From positions 868,001-932,000 of the forward strand of contig OZ242002.1 in the NCBI GenBank assembly GCA_965204665.1: a stretch of 64,000 bases of DNA, read 5' to 3'. The DNA comes from Nemesobacter sp965204665 (lineage in GTDB: Bacteria > Desulfobacterota_D > UBA1144 > Nemesobacterales > Nemesobacteraceae). The notes beneath the pieces are model-generated. The model worked only from the letters and a program-made list of their open reading frames with translations, was not told the DNA's origin and did not search any database. This document shows, one piece after another, positions 24,372-33,713 of the stretch; the stretch's first letter is position 1; each line of letters starts with the position of its first letter. The position numbers were made by a program, and so were the translations under genes.

Positions 24372-26733
24372 CTTTCAACTGTCCATACTTGACTCGGTGA
24401 GTTCTATAGTGTACACATTAGGAGTATGCAGATAGGACTACATAATTTTTCATCGGAAACAATAGAATGGTTCAAAGAAGCGGTAAAAGACCCCCGTGCT
24501 ACCCGTTACAGTCCGGCCCGAGAATTATGCGAGCGGGACGACTGGCGTAATTCCGGAGGAGAACTGTGCACAGGGTCCGCCCGCAAGATACTTCCCCGCA
24601 TAGCAGACAAAGTAAAAGTCACTCTCCCCGAGGCGAAGCCCCTGAACCCGGGCATGGTTCCCGGAGGCGCTGCTCCGGCAATAAAGACGGATTATCCCGA
24701 TGTGCTGGTGAACACGGACCTTGAGAGGTTAGGGGTAATAAGTCTTGAAATTGTTGAGGACAAGGAGAAGCGGCTCCGGCGCGGGATGATGCGGACTCAT
24801 CATCCCGAGGGCTGGAGCAGAGTGCCGGGAAGACGGATATGTTACTGGATAACATCCGCTCTCTACGGTCGCGTAGGGGGTATAGGATTCTGCGCGGCGA
24901 GCCGGCACCAAGCGGCTCGGGACAAGTGGATAGGATGGTCATCATCGGCACGAGTGAAGAATCTTGATCTGGTGGTGAACAATCACCGGTTTCTGCTGTT
25001 GCCGGGAGTGAGAGTGAAGAATCTCGCTTCCCGTGTCTTATCCACGGCATCCCGCCGCGTCGTCTCCGACTGGGAGGAGTTGTACGGACTCTCTCCCGTA
25101 CTTGCCTACAGTTATATATCATCCGACCGCGAGGGTACGAGTTACAGGGCCGCGGGATGGGAGATGTGCGGGGAGAAGACATCGGGGCGTCCTCCGGGCA
25201 AGGGGACTGCGGAGAGCAGGACGGTATGGATGAAACCCCTTTCGGAGGGGTGGGAACAGAAACTTCTTGAGGAACCCGTAAGGAAGACGGGCACAGTGCC
25301 CGAGCCTTATTACGCGGAAGATACGGACTGGGCCTATATGGAATACTGTCGCAGCAGTTATCCTGATGCGAGGGTAAGAGAGCTTATAATAAGTGCAGGC
25401 GGGAGGTGGGCGGACAATCCGGGGAAATCTGTTCCCGAGATGTTCCCGCAGACGGCTGAGCGCAAGGCTGTATACAGACTGCTTTCGAACCCGAGGGTGA
25501 AGATGGAAGACATACTTGAACCTCACAAAGAAGCGATGGTAAGTCGCTGCAGGCTTGAGAATGTGGTATTGGCGGTACAGGATACGACTACGTTGAACTA
25601 CACAGGGTTGGAGGATACGCGGGGGCTTGTGAAGATAGGGGGCGGCGGCAGGGGGATATCGGCCCACGTGGGTCTGGCGATAACGGAGGGTAGGCGACCT
25701 CTGGGTGTGTATGAGTTCAACACGGAGCAGAGGGGAGAGAAGGATGAGGCGGAGAGCGGGAAGTGGATGAAGGGGCTTCTGCGTGCGAGGGAGATCAGGG
25801 AGGCGTGCGGAGGCACCAGAGTAATCAGTGTATGTGACAGGGAGGCGGACATCTGGGAATTCCTGCAGGAGGCTTCTGAGAATGGAGACGAGGTGGTGGT
25901 TCGTTCAAAGAAGGGGAACGGGCGTTGCGTGGTGGAGGACGGGGAAAAGGGGAAGGAGTGTCTTTGGAAGTATATGGAGAAGCAGCCTGTGCTCGGGAGA
26001 AGAACAATAGAGATCAGGGCGTGTGGAGGAAAGAGGAAGAGGGATGAGCGGAAAGCGGAGCTTGAAATAAGGGCTGTCGGGGTAAGGGTGGTTCCCCCGA
26101 TGAGGGAATCATCTCGAAGTCCGATAGAGGTGCTGGGGGTAAGCGTGTATGAACCGCAACCTCCCGAGGGGCAGGAGGGTCTTCACTGGGTGCTGCTCAG
26201 CACGGAGGGGGAAGCGGTGTTCGAGTGTGCTGAGAGGATAGTGAAGTGGTATGAGGCGCGATGGACTGTAGAGGAGTACTTCAAGGTGCTCAAAAGCGGA
26301 CTCTCCGCGGAGAAGAAGAGGTTTGACGATGTGGATGACCTTCGCAGGAGTCTGGCGTTTGACGCCGTTACTGCATACAGAGTGTTTGAACTCGAGAGGC
26401 TTGCGAGGGACAAACCCGAGGTGCCTGCGGACAAGGTGATGACCGGGGATGAGGTGGATGTTCTGTACAAGCTGCTTCGCCACGAGAGAATTATAAAGTC
26501 GCTTCCTGCCGAGGGTCGGGTTCCTGATATACGCACTTACGTGATAGATCTTGCGAGGTATGCGGGGTTCGCTCCTACGAAGCGTCAACCTCTTCCGGGA
26601 ACCAGGAAACTATGGCAGGGGTATGTAAAGTTCAAAATAGCGTATATGGCGTTTCTTGCGGGAAGAGAGGATAAACTGTCGGAGCAATCAAGAGGACCGT
26701 GACACTGCCGAGTCAAGTGTGGGCAGTTGAAAG
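24372..26733. mobile_element. IS4/Tn5-like insertion sequence encoding a DruA-transposase fusion, copy A (intact)
   Basis: A 2.36-kb element with inverted ends CTTTCAACTGTCCATACTTG (left) and the matching CTTTCAACTGCCCACACTTG on the opposite strand (right). The flanking 8-bp direct repeats are GATTCAAC (24364-24371 and 26734-26741). It sits in the 3' part of the IS1182-like element. One intact 758-codon gene fills it. A second copy with near-identical sequence is at 28832-32406. Confidence 0.92.
24426..26702 (+). CDS. Fusion of DUF4338/DruA domain with Tn5-type DDE transposase
   Basis: The protein has 758 residues. Positions about 60-280 match the DUF4338 family, founding member DruA of the Druantia anti-phage system: RDKWIGWSSSARVKNLDLVV, NNHRFLLLPGVRVKNLASRV, SDWEELYGLSPVLAYSYI and GTSYRAAGWEMCG. 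From about 315 a Tn5/IS4-type transposase follows: N-terminal DNA-binding SVPEMFPQTAERKAVYRLLS, first D in LAVQDTTTLNYTG, second D in ISVCDREADIWEF, E in WTVEEYFKVLKSGL (YREK-like region). The frame is intact, so this copy may be active and the source of copy B. AGGAG lies directly before the ATG. Confidence 0.9.
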   Translation: MQIGLHNFSSETIEWFKEAVKDPRATRYSPARELCERDDWRNSGGELCTGSARKILPRIADKVKVTLPEAKPLNPGMVPGGAAPAIKTDYPDVLVNTDLERLGVISLEIVEDKEKRLRRGMMRTHHPEGWSRVPGRRICYWITSALYGRVGGIGFCAASRHQAARDKWIGWSSSARVKNLDLVVNNHRFLLLPGVRVKNLASRVLSTASRRVVSDWEELYGLSPVLAYSYISSDREGTSYRAAGWEMCGEKTSGRPPGKGTAESRTVWMKPLSEGWEQKLLEEPVRKTGTVPEPYYAEDTDWAYMEYCRSSYPDARVRELIISAGGRWADNPGKSVPEMFPQTAERKAVYRLLSNPRVKMEDILEPHKEAMVSRCRLENVVLAVQDTTTLNYTGLEDTRGLVKIGGGGRGISAHVGLAITEGRRPLGVYEFNTEQRGEKDEAESGKWMKGLLRAREIREACGGTRVISVCDREADIWEFLQEASENGDEVVVRSKKGNGRCVVEDGEKGKECLWKYMEKQPVLGRRTIEIRACGGKRKRDERKAELEIRAVGVRVVPPMRESSRSPIEVLGVSVYEPQPPEGQEGLHWVLLSTEGEAVFECAERIVKWYEARWTVEEYFKVLKSGLSAEKKRFDDVDDLRRSLAFDAVTAYRVFELERLARDKPEVPADKVMTGDEVDVLYKLLRHERIIKSLPAEGRVPDIRTYVIDLARYAGFAPTKRQPLPGTRKLWQGYVKFKIAYMAFLAGREDKLSEQSRGP

Positions 26734-26873
26734 GATTCAACATTATGACACCGGATTCGAGGTGCCGAACCTGATCCGGAAGATTTTCAACCTGTTCCTT
26801 CAGAAAAACAGACGCATTCCTGACAATCGGTTTATTTTTTAACGATCTTTCTCTTGATACTCTCACAGTCTCA

Positions 26874-27578
26874 GTTGGAAAGGTCATGCACCGTCCTGAT
26901 GCCGTTAACACGAAATACGTTTCCGGCCCTTACAGTCAAAGACAGATTGTCCAAGTTCCGTCGGGACAGCCACGGTGGAGAAAAGCGGGCAAACTCGCAA
27001 GGGTCTTCGCAGTCGGCGCCTGCAAAATAATAAGTTCGGAACATTCCCGAGAGGAGCCGGAGGCTCCATTCCAATTTCGATTCTTCTGCAAGATAGGAAG
27101 CGTCATCATGTATTCCATATGCCGAAAAATTTTCTGTGTACGAGGGGTTTTCCTCAAGGAAAGAATCTATCCAGTTCGGCCGATTCTGCAGGAGGATTTT
27201 TGTATCCGCCGCCTCGGCACGCTCTCTCTGCACGGTAGGATCTTCGATAGAGTATCCCCACCCCCGCAACCCTATGAACACCTTGATGTGTTCCGCCGGA
27301 GCAACCGGTGTTGCTGAAACAGCAAAGGAATTCGGCAAAGCGAATTTCGCCGCCTCGGTCAAAAGCATCCGGCCGGGATACTCGGATGCGGCAGTATCGA
27401 AGACATCACCACATGGAGGACAATCAAAACCTACATGCAGCACGGCCGCACCCTTGTCTGGACTCTTCCGCTCTTTCCATGCGCGAACGACGGGAGCTAG
27501 GTCCTGGAAAACCGTGGTAATCCAATCACCTTCGTCGGAACGCGTCATGAGGAACGCGCGTAGGGGAAACTTGGTCAT
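26874..27578 (-). pseudogene. Sigma-region-4/alpha-CTD-like regulatory protein, 5' part
   Basis: The first 235 codons of the gene split by the IS1182-like element, starting ATG 27578 with AAGGA upstream. Residues 1-200 (MTKFPLRAFLMTRSDEGDW...) are an unrecognised domain. The last 30 residues, NLDNLSLTVRAGNVFRVNGIR then TVHDLSN, are the first helices of an alpha-CTD-like module that is completed in the 3' part at 22632 downward. After the insertion the frame meets TGA within the element end, so a 235-residue truncated protein could still be made. Confidence 0.83.
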
Positions 27579-27798
27579 GTATCGGCAACATCCTTATTTC
27601 TCTATTTCTCTGTCCGGCGAATCAGACCTGCGAAAACGGTACTGTCAGTTCCGACCTGAAAAGAGATTTCGTCCGCTCCCCGCTGCCGCCGGTCATGCAA
27701 TCAGAAAATCCCGTCCTGCATAATATATCGGTCTGAACTCGTACGGTTTCTCGGTAAGAACCGACAGAGGACGGGTTGCGAGAAAAAACGATGTCCTT

Positions 27799-28185
27799 CT
27801 ATTTTTTATACTCGCATTTGCAGAGGTTTTGTCTTATATGCGCGATTACATCGGCTGTGTCCTGAGCGCTTATAACTCCGCCCCAAGGCGGCATAGCCGC
27901 AGACCTTCCGACTGCGGTTCCGCCTTCGTTTATCACCTTTGTAAGATATTCGTCTGAGTAGCCTTGAAGAATTTCCGCGCTCGAGAGGTCTCTCGGCTTG
28001 GGCTCGAGGGCAGCAGCCCCGACTCCGTCGCCGACTCCGGTCGCCCCGTGACAGAGAGCGCAGTAAGTATTGTACACTTGCTGCCCTTTGGCGGCATCAC
28101 CCGCAAGAGACTCATCCGTGGACAGAACTGCAGCACAGGTCGACAAAAACGCAAAAACGGTTATTGAAACAATTCTGTTTTTCAT
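27799..28185 (-). CDS. Periplasmic c-type cytochrome (monoheme)
   Basis: The protein has 128 residues. A Sec signal peptide is at 1-29 (MKNRIVSITVFAFLS...ESLAGD). The class I heme motif is CALCH preceded by YNTY, followed by GATGVGDGVGAAALEPKPRDL. The distal methionine lies in AAMPPWGGVISAQDTADVIAHI, the usual C-terminal helix. I start at ATG 28185 because it opens the signal peptide; the 14-codon longer frame adds charged residues before it. The LCKCEYKK tail adds two extra cysteines. It probably carries electrons in the periplasm, perhaps to a CuA oxidase given the SCO/PCuAC genes at 45 kb. Confidence 0.92.
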   Translation of the reverse strand: MKNRIVSITVFAFLSTCAAVLSTDESLAGDAAKGQQVYNTYCALCHGATGVGDGVGAAALEPKPRDLSSAEILQGYSDEYLTKVINEGGTAVGRSAAMPPWGGVISAQDTADVIAHIRQNLCKCEYKK

Positions 28186-28566
28186 TTTTTCTACTCTCCG
28201 GAAGCGACTGTGCTTCCCGTCGAACATTAAAAACTGTTTTATTGCGCCTGTTAAAAATCAATAATAAGTTATCCATATTTGTTCTGCAGAATCAAACGGC
28301 TCTGTTTTCTAAAGCGAAAAGATTCCCGACGACGTATCGTCTGACGAGGAAAATATGTGGAATGTTTATTGTATATCTTCTGCCGTTCCGCCCGCTGTAT
28401 CAACTTGAACCGGTCGAATTTTTTCATGACGGTGTCCGATCAGTTCTGACGGAGTGAAGTTTGATTTTCTTTCTTCCAATAGAAGATTTTTACATTTCAT
28501 GTTCGTTCAGACAACATAAGAACTGTAGTTGCTTATGTTTTAGTATTATCAGGAGGAGGCTGAATC
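28186..28566. other. Intergenic region between cytochrome c and XRE-ImmA gene
   Basis: 380 bp, AT-rich, between two divergent genes. It should hold both promoters. The end closest to 28567 has GGAGGAGG as ribosome-binding site. I see no clear hairpin terminator, repeat or ORF. Confidence 0.5.
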
Positions 28567-28831
28567 ATGGAACCGAAAGAGCTTGGACAGAGATTGCGCA
28601 CCGCGCGCGAGGCTCGGGGGATGACTCAACAGGCGGCGGCCGAAGAAATAGGTCTGACGCGAACCGCAGTCACCCAACTGGAGGCGGGCAGGCGTTCGGT
28701 GTCGACGCTGGAGTTGACGAAACTTTCCCGGCTGTATATCCGGCCCGTCACGGATTTTCTGCAGAAAAATTCCCGGGATGAGGATAAAGATGCGCTGGCG
28801 GCTCTGTACCGCGCGGCACCGGGTTTAGAAC
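28567..28831 (+). pseudogene. XRE-ImmA/IrrE regulator, 5' part (split by transposon)
   Basis: The first 88 codons of an HTH/metallopeptidase gene: LGQRLRTAREARGMTQQAAA, then LTRTAVTQLEAGRRSVS is a textbook XRE helix-turn-helix. The continuation is at 32416-33395. Deleting the IS4-like copy B and one copy of the 9-bp duplication (GTTTAGAAC/GTTTGGAAC) restores an uninterrupted 414-residue frame (AAPGL + EQDAST). AGGAGGAGG precedes ATG 28567. In its present state it could express only the HTH domain with a few extra residues. Confidence 0.9.
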
Positions 28832-28885
28832 CTTTCAACTGACCACACTTGACTCTGTGAGTTCTATAGTGTACACATTAGGAGT

Positions 28886-30044
28886 ATGCAGATAGGACTA
28901 CATAATTTTTCATCGGAAACAATAGAATGGTTCAAAGAAGCGGTAAAAGACCCCCGTGCTACCCGTTACAGTCCGGCCCGAGAATTATGTGAGCGGGACA
29001 ACTGGCGTAATTCCGGAGGAGAACTGTGCACAGGATCCGCCCGCAAGATACTTCCCCGCATAGCAGACAAAGTAAAAGTCACTCTCCCCGAGGCGAAGCC
29101 CCTGAACCCGGGCATGGTTCCCGGAGGCGCTGCTCCGGCAATAAAGACGGATTATCCCGATGTGCTGGTGAACACGGACCTTGAAAGGTTCGGGGTAATA
29201 AGTCTTGAAATTGTTGAGGACAAGCGGCTCTGGCGCGGGATGATGCGGACTCATCATCCCGAGGGCTGGAGCAGAGTGCCGGGAAGACGGATATGTTACT
29301 GGATAACATCCGCTGTTTACGGTCGTGTAGGGGGTATAGGATTCTGCGCGGCGAGTTGGCACCAGGCGGCTCGGGACAAGTGGATAGGATGGTCATCATC
29401 GGCACGAGTGAAGAATCTTGATCTGGTGGTGAACAATCACCGGTTTCTGCTGTTGCCGGGAGTGAGAGTGAAGAATCTCGCTTCCCGTGTCTTATCCACG
29501 GCATCCCGCCGCGTCGTCTCCGACTGGGAGGAGTTGTACGGACTCTCTCCCGTACTTGCCTACAGTTATATATCATCCGACCGCGAGGGTACGAGTTACA
29601 GGGCTGCGGGATGGGAGATGTGCGGGGAGAAGACATCGGGGCGTCCTCCGGGCAAGGGGACTGCGGAGAGCAGGACGGTATGGATGAAACCCCTTTCGGA
29701 GGGGTGGGAACAGAAACTTCTTGAGGAACCCGTAAGGAGGATGGGCACAGTGCCCGAGCCTTATTACGCGGAAGATACGGACTGGGCCTATATGGAATAC
29801 TGTCGCAGCAGTTATCCTGATGCGAGGGTAAGAGAGCTTATAATAAGTGCAGGCGGGAGGTGGGCGGACAATCCGGGGAAATCTGTTCCCGAGATGTTCC
29901 CGCAGACGGCTGAGCGCAAGGCTGTATACAGACTGCTTTCGAACCCGAGGGTGAAGATGGAAGACATACTTGAACCGCACAAAGAAGCGATGGTAAGTCG
30001 CTGCAGGCTTGAGGATGTGGTATTGGCGGTACAGGATACGACTA
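28886..30044 (+). pseudogene. DruA-transposase fusion copy B, 5' part
   Basis: Encodes the complete DruA-like domain (RDKWIGWSSSARVKNLDLVV, GTSYRAAGWEMCG) and the DNA-binding part of the transposase up to LAVQDTT, where the IS630 element enters after the TA of an ACT-ACG pair. It differs from copy A by loss of two codons near residue 111 (KEKRLRR to KRLWR) and a handful of substitutions. Read-through into IS630 adds about 60 unrelated residues. A DruA-only protein could therefore still be produced from this locus. Confidence 0.88.
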
Positions 30045-31261
30045 CTGCTCCGTCATACAAGTATTTTCGGGTAGATGTGCTTGAGTTTACAACGCGCATC
30101 AGCAACTGTCATATGCCAACTCACACCGCGCTGACCCGCATTCACGCTCGTGAACCACGCCGTCACCTGTTTCCTCAATTCTTCCGAATCCCCGATACGC
30201 CGATCCTGCAGGCACTGCCGTGTCATACAACTTAATTCACACTCGGCCGTATTCAGCCGACTGCCGTGCTTCGGCGTATAACAGAACTCGATACGCCTCA
30301 TCAATCGTTCCGCCCGTTCCGGCCTGAAGGTCTCGTAGAAAGCCCCCGGCTTGTGCGTGTTGAGGTTGTCCGGCACCAACGTTATCTTCTCACAATCCGC
30401 ATAGCGACCTTCCAACAGGTCCGCCACTTCCTGTGCCCGGTCCCGCTTCGTGCGCCTCGGGCGTACATTCACCGCTCTCCAACCCGCCGGCGGTTCACAG
30501 AACATAAACAGCGCCGCCGTGCCGGCCCGCTCGTATTCGTAGTCGACCCGCTGCGGATATTCCGCCGTTTCCGGCAGAGGATTACGGGTCTCTTTCACCA
30601 ACTGCACCGGCTGTTCATCCATACAGACCACCGGCCGCTTCTCATTGTAGGAACGCTCGTATGTCGTCAGGACTCTTTCCATCGCCGCCACGAAATCTCC
30701 GTTACTCTTCGGTGGAATCACCCGATATTTCAGTTTCCGACCTTTAATGCCGTTTTTTTTAGCGTGCGATTGACCGTCTCGTGGCTGATGGTGTCGCATA
30801 TCTCCAACTCAACCATCCTGTCCGCCAGCAGACGCAGCGACCACCGTGCATACCCTTCAGGCGGCGAGCCCAGCCGCATCGCTATCAACTTCGCTTCCTG
30901 ACGACCGTCAAGCAGTTTCGGATAACTGTCCGGGTCTCGCTGTAAACCGTCGAGGGCCACTTCAAAGCCCTGCAGCACAAAGCGCCTGCGCACATTCTCG
31001 ATGGTGCGTACCTGATAACGGAATACATCCGCAACCTTGCGGTCAGTCCAGCCCGGTCCGTTCACATCAACCTGCAGCAGGATGCGGGCCCTGCGTGCTT
31101 TCTGACTGCCGCCCTTCAAATTCCTTATTGTCTCTTCGCAGATCTTTCGTTCCTCATCTGTAAGCCTCACAATGTATTTCTTCATGGTTCCTCCTTCTCA
31201 GGCTGTATGCCCCTTGTTGTTGAAACACATTGTAACCGAAAATCCTCATTTGACGAAGCAC
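30045..31261. mobile_element. IS630-family insertion sequence (apparently intact)
   Basis: A 1217-bp element inserted at TA with TA duplicated on both sides (30043-30044, 31262-31263), the rule for IS630/Tc1 elements. The ends are imperfect inverted repeats: CTGCTCCGTCATACAAG with ATTTTCGG on the left, GTGCTTCGTCAAATGAG with ATTTTCGG on the right (read inward). It carries a two-frame transposase on the minus strand with an A8 slippery site. Confidence 0.93.
30053..31185 (-). CDS. IS630-family transposase, two frames joined by -1 frameshifting
   Basis: The first frame (31185-30730) has the HTH part: RARILLQVDVNGPGWTDRKV, then SRRWSLRLLADRMVEL-type and ISHETVNRTLKK. At an A8 run (minus strand of 30753-30760) a -1 shift enters the second frame, which carries the catalytic triad: D in VVCMDEQPVQL, D in TLVPDNLNTHKPG, E in KHGSRLNTAECELS. 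A slippery A-run at exactly this place is the known expression mode of many IS630 elements, so I read it as one functional gene of about 378 residues, not as decay. It is oriented opposite to the interrupted transposase. Confidence 0.88.
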
Positions 31262-32375
31262 TACGTTGAACTACACAGGGTTGGAGGATACGCGGGGGCT
31301 TGTGAAGATAGGGGGCGGCGGCAGGGGGATATCGGCCCACGTGGGTCTGGCGATAACGGAGGGTAGGCGACCTCTGGGTGTGTATGAGTTCAACACGGAG
31401 CAGAGGGGAGAGAAGGATGAGGCGGAGAGCGGGAAGTGGATGAAGGGACTTCTGCGTGCGAGGGAGATCAGGGAGGCGTGCGGAGGCACTAGAGTAATCA
31501 GCGTATGTGACAGGGAGGCGGACATCTGGGAATTCCTTCAGGAGGCTTCTGAGAATGGAGACGAGGTGGTGGTTCGTTCAAAGAAGGGGAACGGACGTTG
31601 CGTGGTGGAGGACGGGGAAAAGGGCAAGGAGTGTCTTTGGAAGTATATTCAAAAGCAGCCTGTGCTCGGGAGAAGAACAATAGAGATCAAGGCGTGTGGA
31701 GGAAAGAGGAAGAGGGATGAGCGGAAAGCGGAGCTTGAAATAAGGGCTGCCGGGGTAAGAGTGGTTCCCCCGATGAGGGAATCATCTCGAAGTCCGATAG
31801 AGGTGCTGGGGGTAAGCGTGTATGAACCGCGACCTCCCGAGGGGCAGGAGGGTCTTCACTGGGTGCTGCTCAGCACGGAGGGGGAAGCGGTGTTCGAGTG
31901 TGCCGAGAGGATAGTGAAGCGGTATGAGGCGCGATGGACTGTAGAGGAGTACTTCAAAGTGCTAAAGAGCGGACTCTCCGCGGAGAAGAAGAGGTTTGAC
32001 GATGTGGATGACCTTCGCAGGAGTCTGGCGTTTGACGCCGTTACGGCATACAGAGTGTTTGAACTCGAGAGGCTTGCGAGGGACAAACCGGAGGTGCCTG
32101 CGGACAAGGTGATGACCGGGGATGAGGTGGATGTTCTGTACAAGCTGCTTCGCCACGAGAGAATTATAAAGTCGCTTCCTGCCGAGGGTCGGGTTCCTGA
32201 TATACGCACTTACGTGATAGATCTTGCGAGGTATGCGGGGTTCACTCCTACGAAGCGCCAACCTCTTCCGGGAACCAGGAAACTATGGCAGGGGTATGTA
32301 AAGTTCAAAATAGCGTATATGGCGTTTCTTGCGGGAAGAGAGGATAAACTGTCGGAACAATCAAGAGGACCGTGA
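31262..32375 (+). pseudogene. DruA-transposase fusion copy B, 3' part
   Basis: Continuation after the IS630 insertion: LNYTGLEDTRGLVKIGGG, CDREADIWEF, VEEYFKVLKSGL, to the same C-terminus EDKLSEQSRGP as copy A. Joined to the 5' part after removing one TA it gives 756 codons, two fewer than copy A, matching the two-codon deletion. In isolation it lacks the first catalytic aspartate and DNA-binding part, so it is inactive. Confidence 0.9.
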
Positions 32376-32415
32376 CACTGCCGAGTCAAGTGTGGGCAGT
32401 TGAAAGGTTTGGAAC

Positions 32416-33395
32416 AGGATGCTTCTACTCGCCATCATGTTGCCCGATGCATCAACCTGTTTCGTGAAGGTACGAGGCTGAAAAACATGCTCGGCACCGC
32501 GCTCGGATTCGCTCTTCCAAGTTACGGACCCCTCATGCCGAGGTCCTCGGGAGATGCTGTAGAGCAGGGTGAGCAGGTTGCGATGGAGGAACGACGGCGA
32601 CTCGGAATCGGCAACGCGCCGATAGCAGATGTCCCGAAACTCATCTCGTCCCAAGGGGTCTGGGCATCAGGCGTCAGTCTTCCGGACCATATGTCGGGAC
32701 TGTTTCTGCACCACCCGAGCATAGGGTCGGCGATTCTGGTAAACGCATCTCATCCAAGGGGTCGAAGGCGTTTCTCTTACGCGCATGAATATGCCCACGC
32801 TTTGTTCGACCATGAGCAGAAAATCACAATTTCCAACAAGGATAACTCGTCTGAAAAGACCGAGCAGCGCGCAAACGCCTTCGCCGCGGCACTTCTCATG
32901 CCGAGAGAAGGAGTCTACTCCGCCTTGAGGAACTTCGGTAAAGGACTTCCCGGTCGTCAGGAAAAAACCGTTTTCGATGTCGCGGGCGGAGACTGCACCA
33001 GAGTGAAGATTCGTTCGCCCTCGGGTTCACAACGCATCAACTGCAGGGATATTGCGAGACTCGCACACCATTTCGGCGTGAGTTATCAGGCTGCTCTTTA
33101 CCAGATGAAAAGCCTTCAGTACCAGTACATATCCCATGCAGAATCCCGAAAGCTGTTGGAACATGAAGAGTACGGGCATGAGTATCTGAAGGCATTTGAT
33201 ATGTTCAGTGATGTCGGTGAATTGGAGGAGCGGAAGTATCGGGACAGAGAGCTCCGCGACGAAATTGCCCATCTTGCCGTTGAAGCATATTGTCGCGGAG
33301 AGATCTCACGCGGTCGCGTCCTGGACCTGAGCGAGATGCTGGATATCGACAATGACATTCTGCTTCGAGCGGCTGGAGCGAGGATCGGGAAGTGA
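32416..33395 (+). pseudogene. XRE-ImmA/IrrE regulator, 3' part
   Basis: The remaining 326 codons of the gene started at 28567. It contains the metallopeptidase domain: RRRFSYAHEYAHALFDHE with HEYAH as zinc motif, and EKTEQRANAFAAALLMP as the third-ligand helix. A C-terminal helical region follows with INCRDIARLAHHFGVSYQAALYQM (read in two pieces), typical of COG2856 proteins. It lies next to a Panacea toxin-antitoxin pair but is transcribed towards it. Without the HTH part it cannot regulate as the parent did. Confidence 0.9.
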
Positions 33396-33713
33396 TCATC
33401 TGACGGCATCGGACCACTAGGAAATTATCGCGATGTTGGAAAGAGTGAAAACTGAAAAATGCTGAGAGTGACAAAAATGTGCATTGGATAGCGCAGGGCA
33501 TAAGACTACATTTACGCCAAGTCAACCGACGGACGGTCCTCAATTCTCCGCCCATTACACTTCGAAGTAACAAGCATAACAGATAAGATTGTTGCAATTT
33601 CGTGATATAAACCGAGCCAACTCCTATGATTTCTGTATGGTAGAACCAAGGAACCGTATTTAAGTGTGCTGACTTAAATGCCATTGATGTCCGGCACTCT
33701 TCAGAAATCACTT
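33396..33713. other. Intergenic region with a partial IS30-type end
   Basis: 318 bp between convergent genes. The only structure seen is a 20-bp sequence at 33549-33568 matching the IS30-type left end (CGCCCATTACACTTCGAAGT, one mismatch). No ORF with support, no clear terminator. Confidence 0.5.
33549..33568. repeat. Partial copy of the IS30-type terminal repeat
   Basis: CGCCCATTACACTTCGAAGT differs at one position from the first 20 bp of the IS30-type left repeat at 17360, then diverges. It is the second solitary end-like sequence in the window. Confidence 0.6.

Larger units (their letters stand above)
22635..26873. mobile_element. IS1182-like element, itself interrupted by an IS4-like element
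   Basis: The ends are inverted repeats: TGAGACTGTGAAAGTAT on the plus strand at 22635 and TGAGACTGTGAGAGTAT on the minus strand at 26873. They are flanked by a GT dinucleotide on both sides (22633-22634, 26874-26875). Subtracting the internal IS4-like copy leaves about 1.87 kb, right for IS1182-like elements. The internal C11 run is at about 22728-22738. The transposase is frameshifted. This insertion splits the sigma-4/alpha-CTD gene. Confidence 0.85.
28832..32406. mobile_element. IS4/Tn5-like DruA-transposase element, copy B, interrupted by IS630
   Basis: The same element as at 24372-26733, with ends CTTTCAACTGACCACACTTG and its inverted partner. Direct repeats of 9 bp with one mismatch (28823-28831 GTTTAGAAC, 32407-32415 GTTTGGAAC) flank it; both spellings code Leu in the host frame. 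Its transposase is cut by the IS630 element at 30045-31261. Apart from that cut, copies A and B differ only by scattered substitutions and a two-codon deletion, so the spread was recent. Confidence 0.92.

Noticed and set aside
30053..30799. IS630 second frame as an independent gene with its own start
   Set aside because: Its first 15-20 residues come from the shifted first frame; the A8 slippery run explains the arrangement better.
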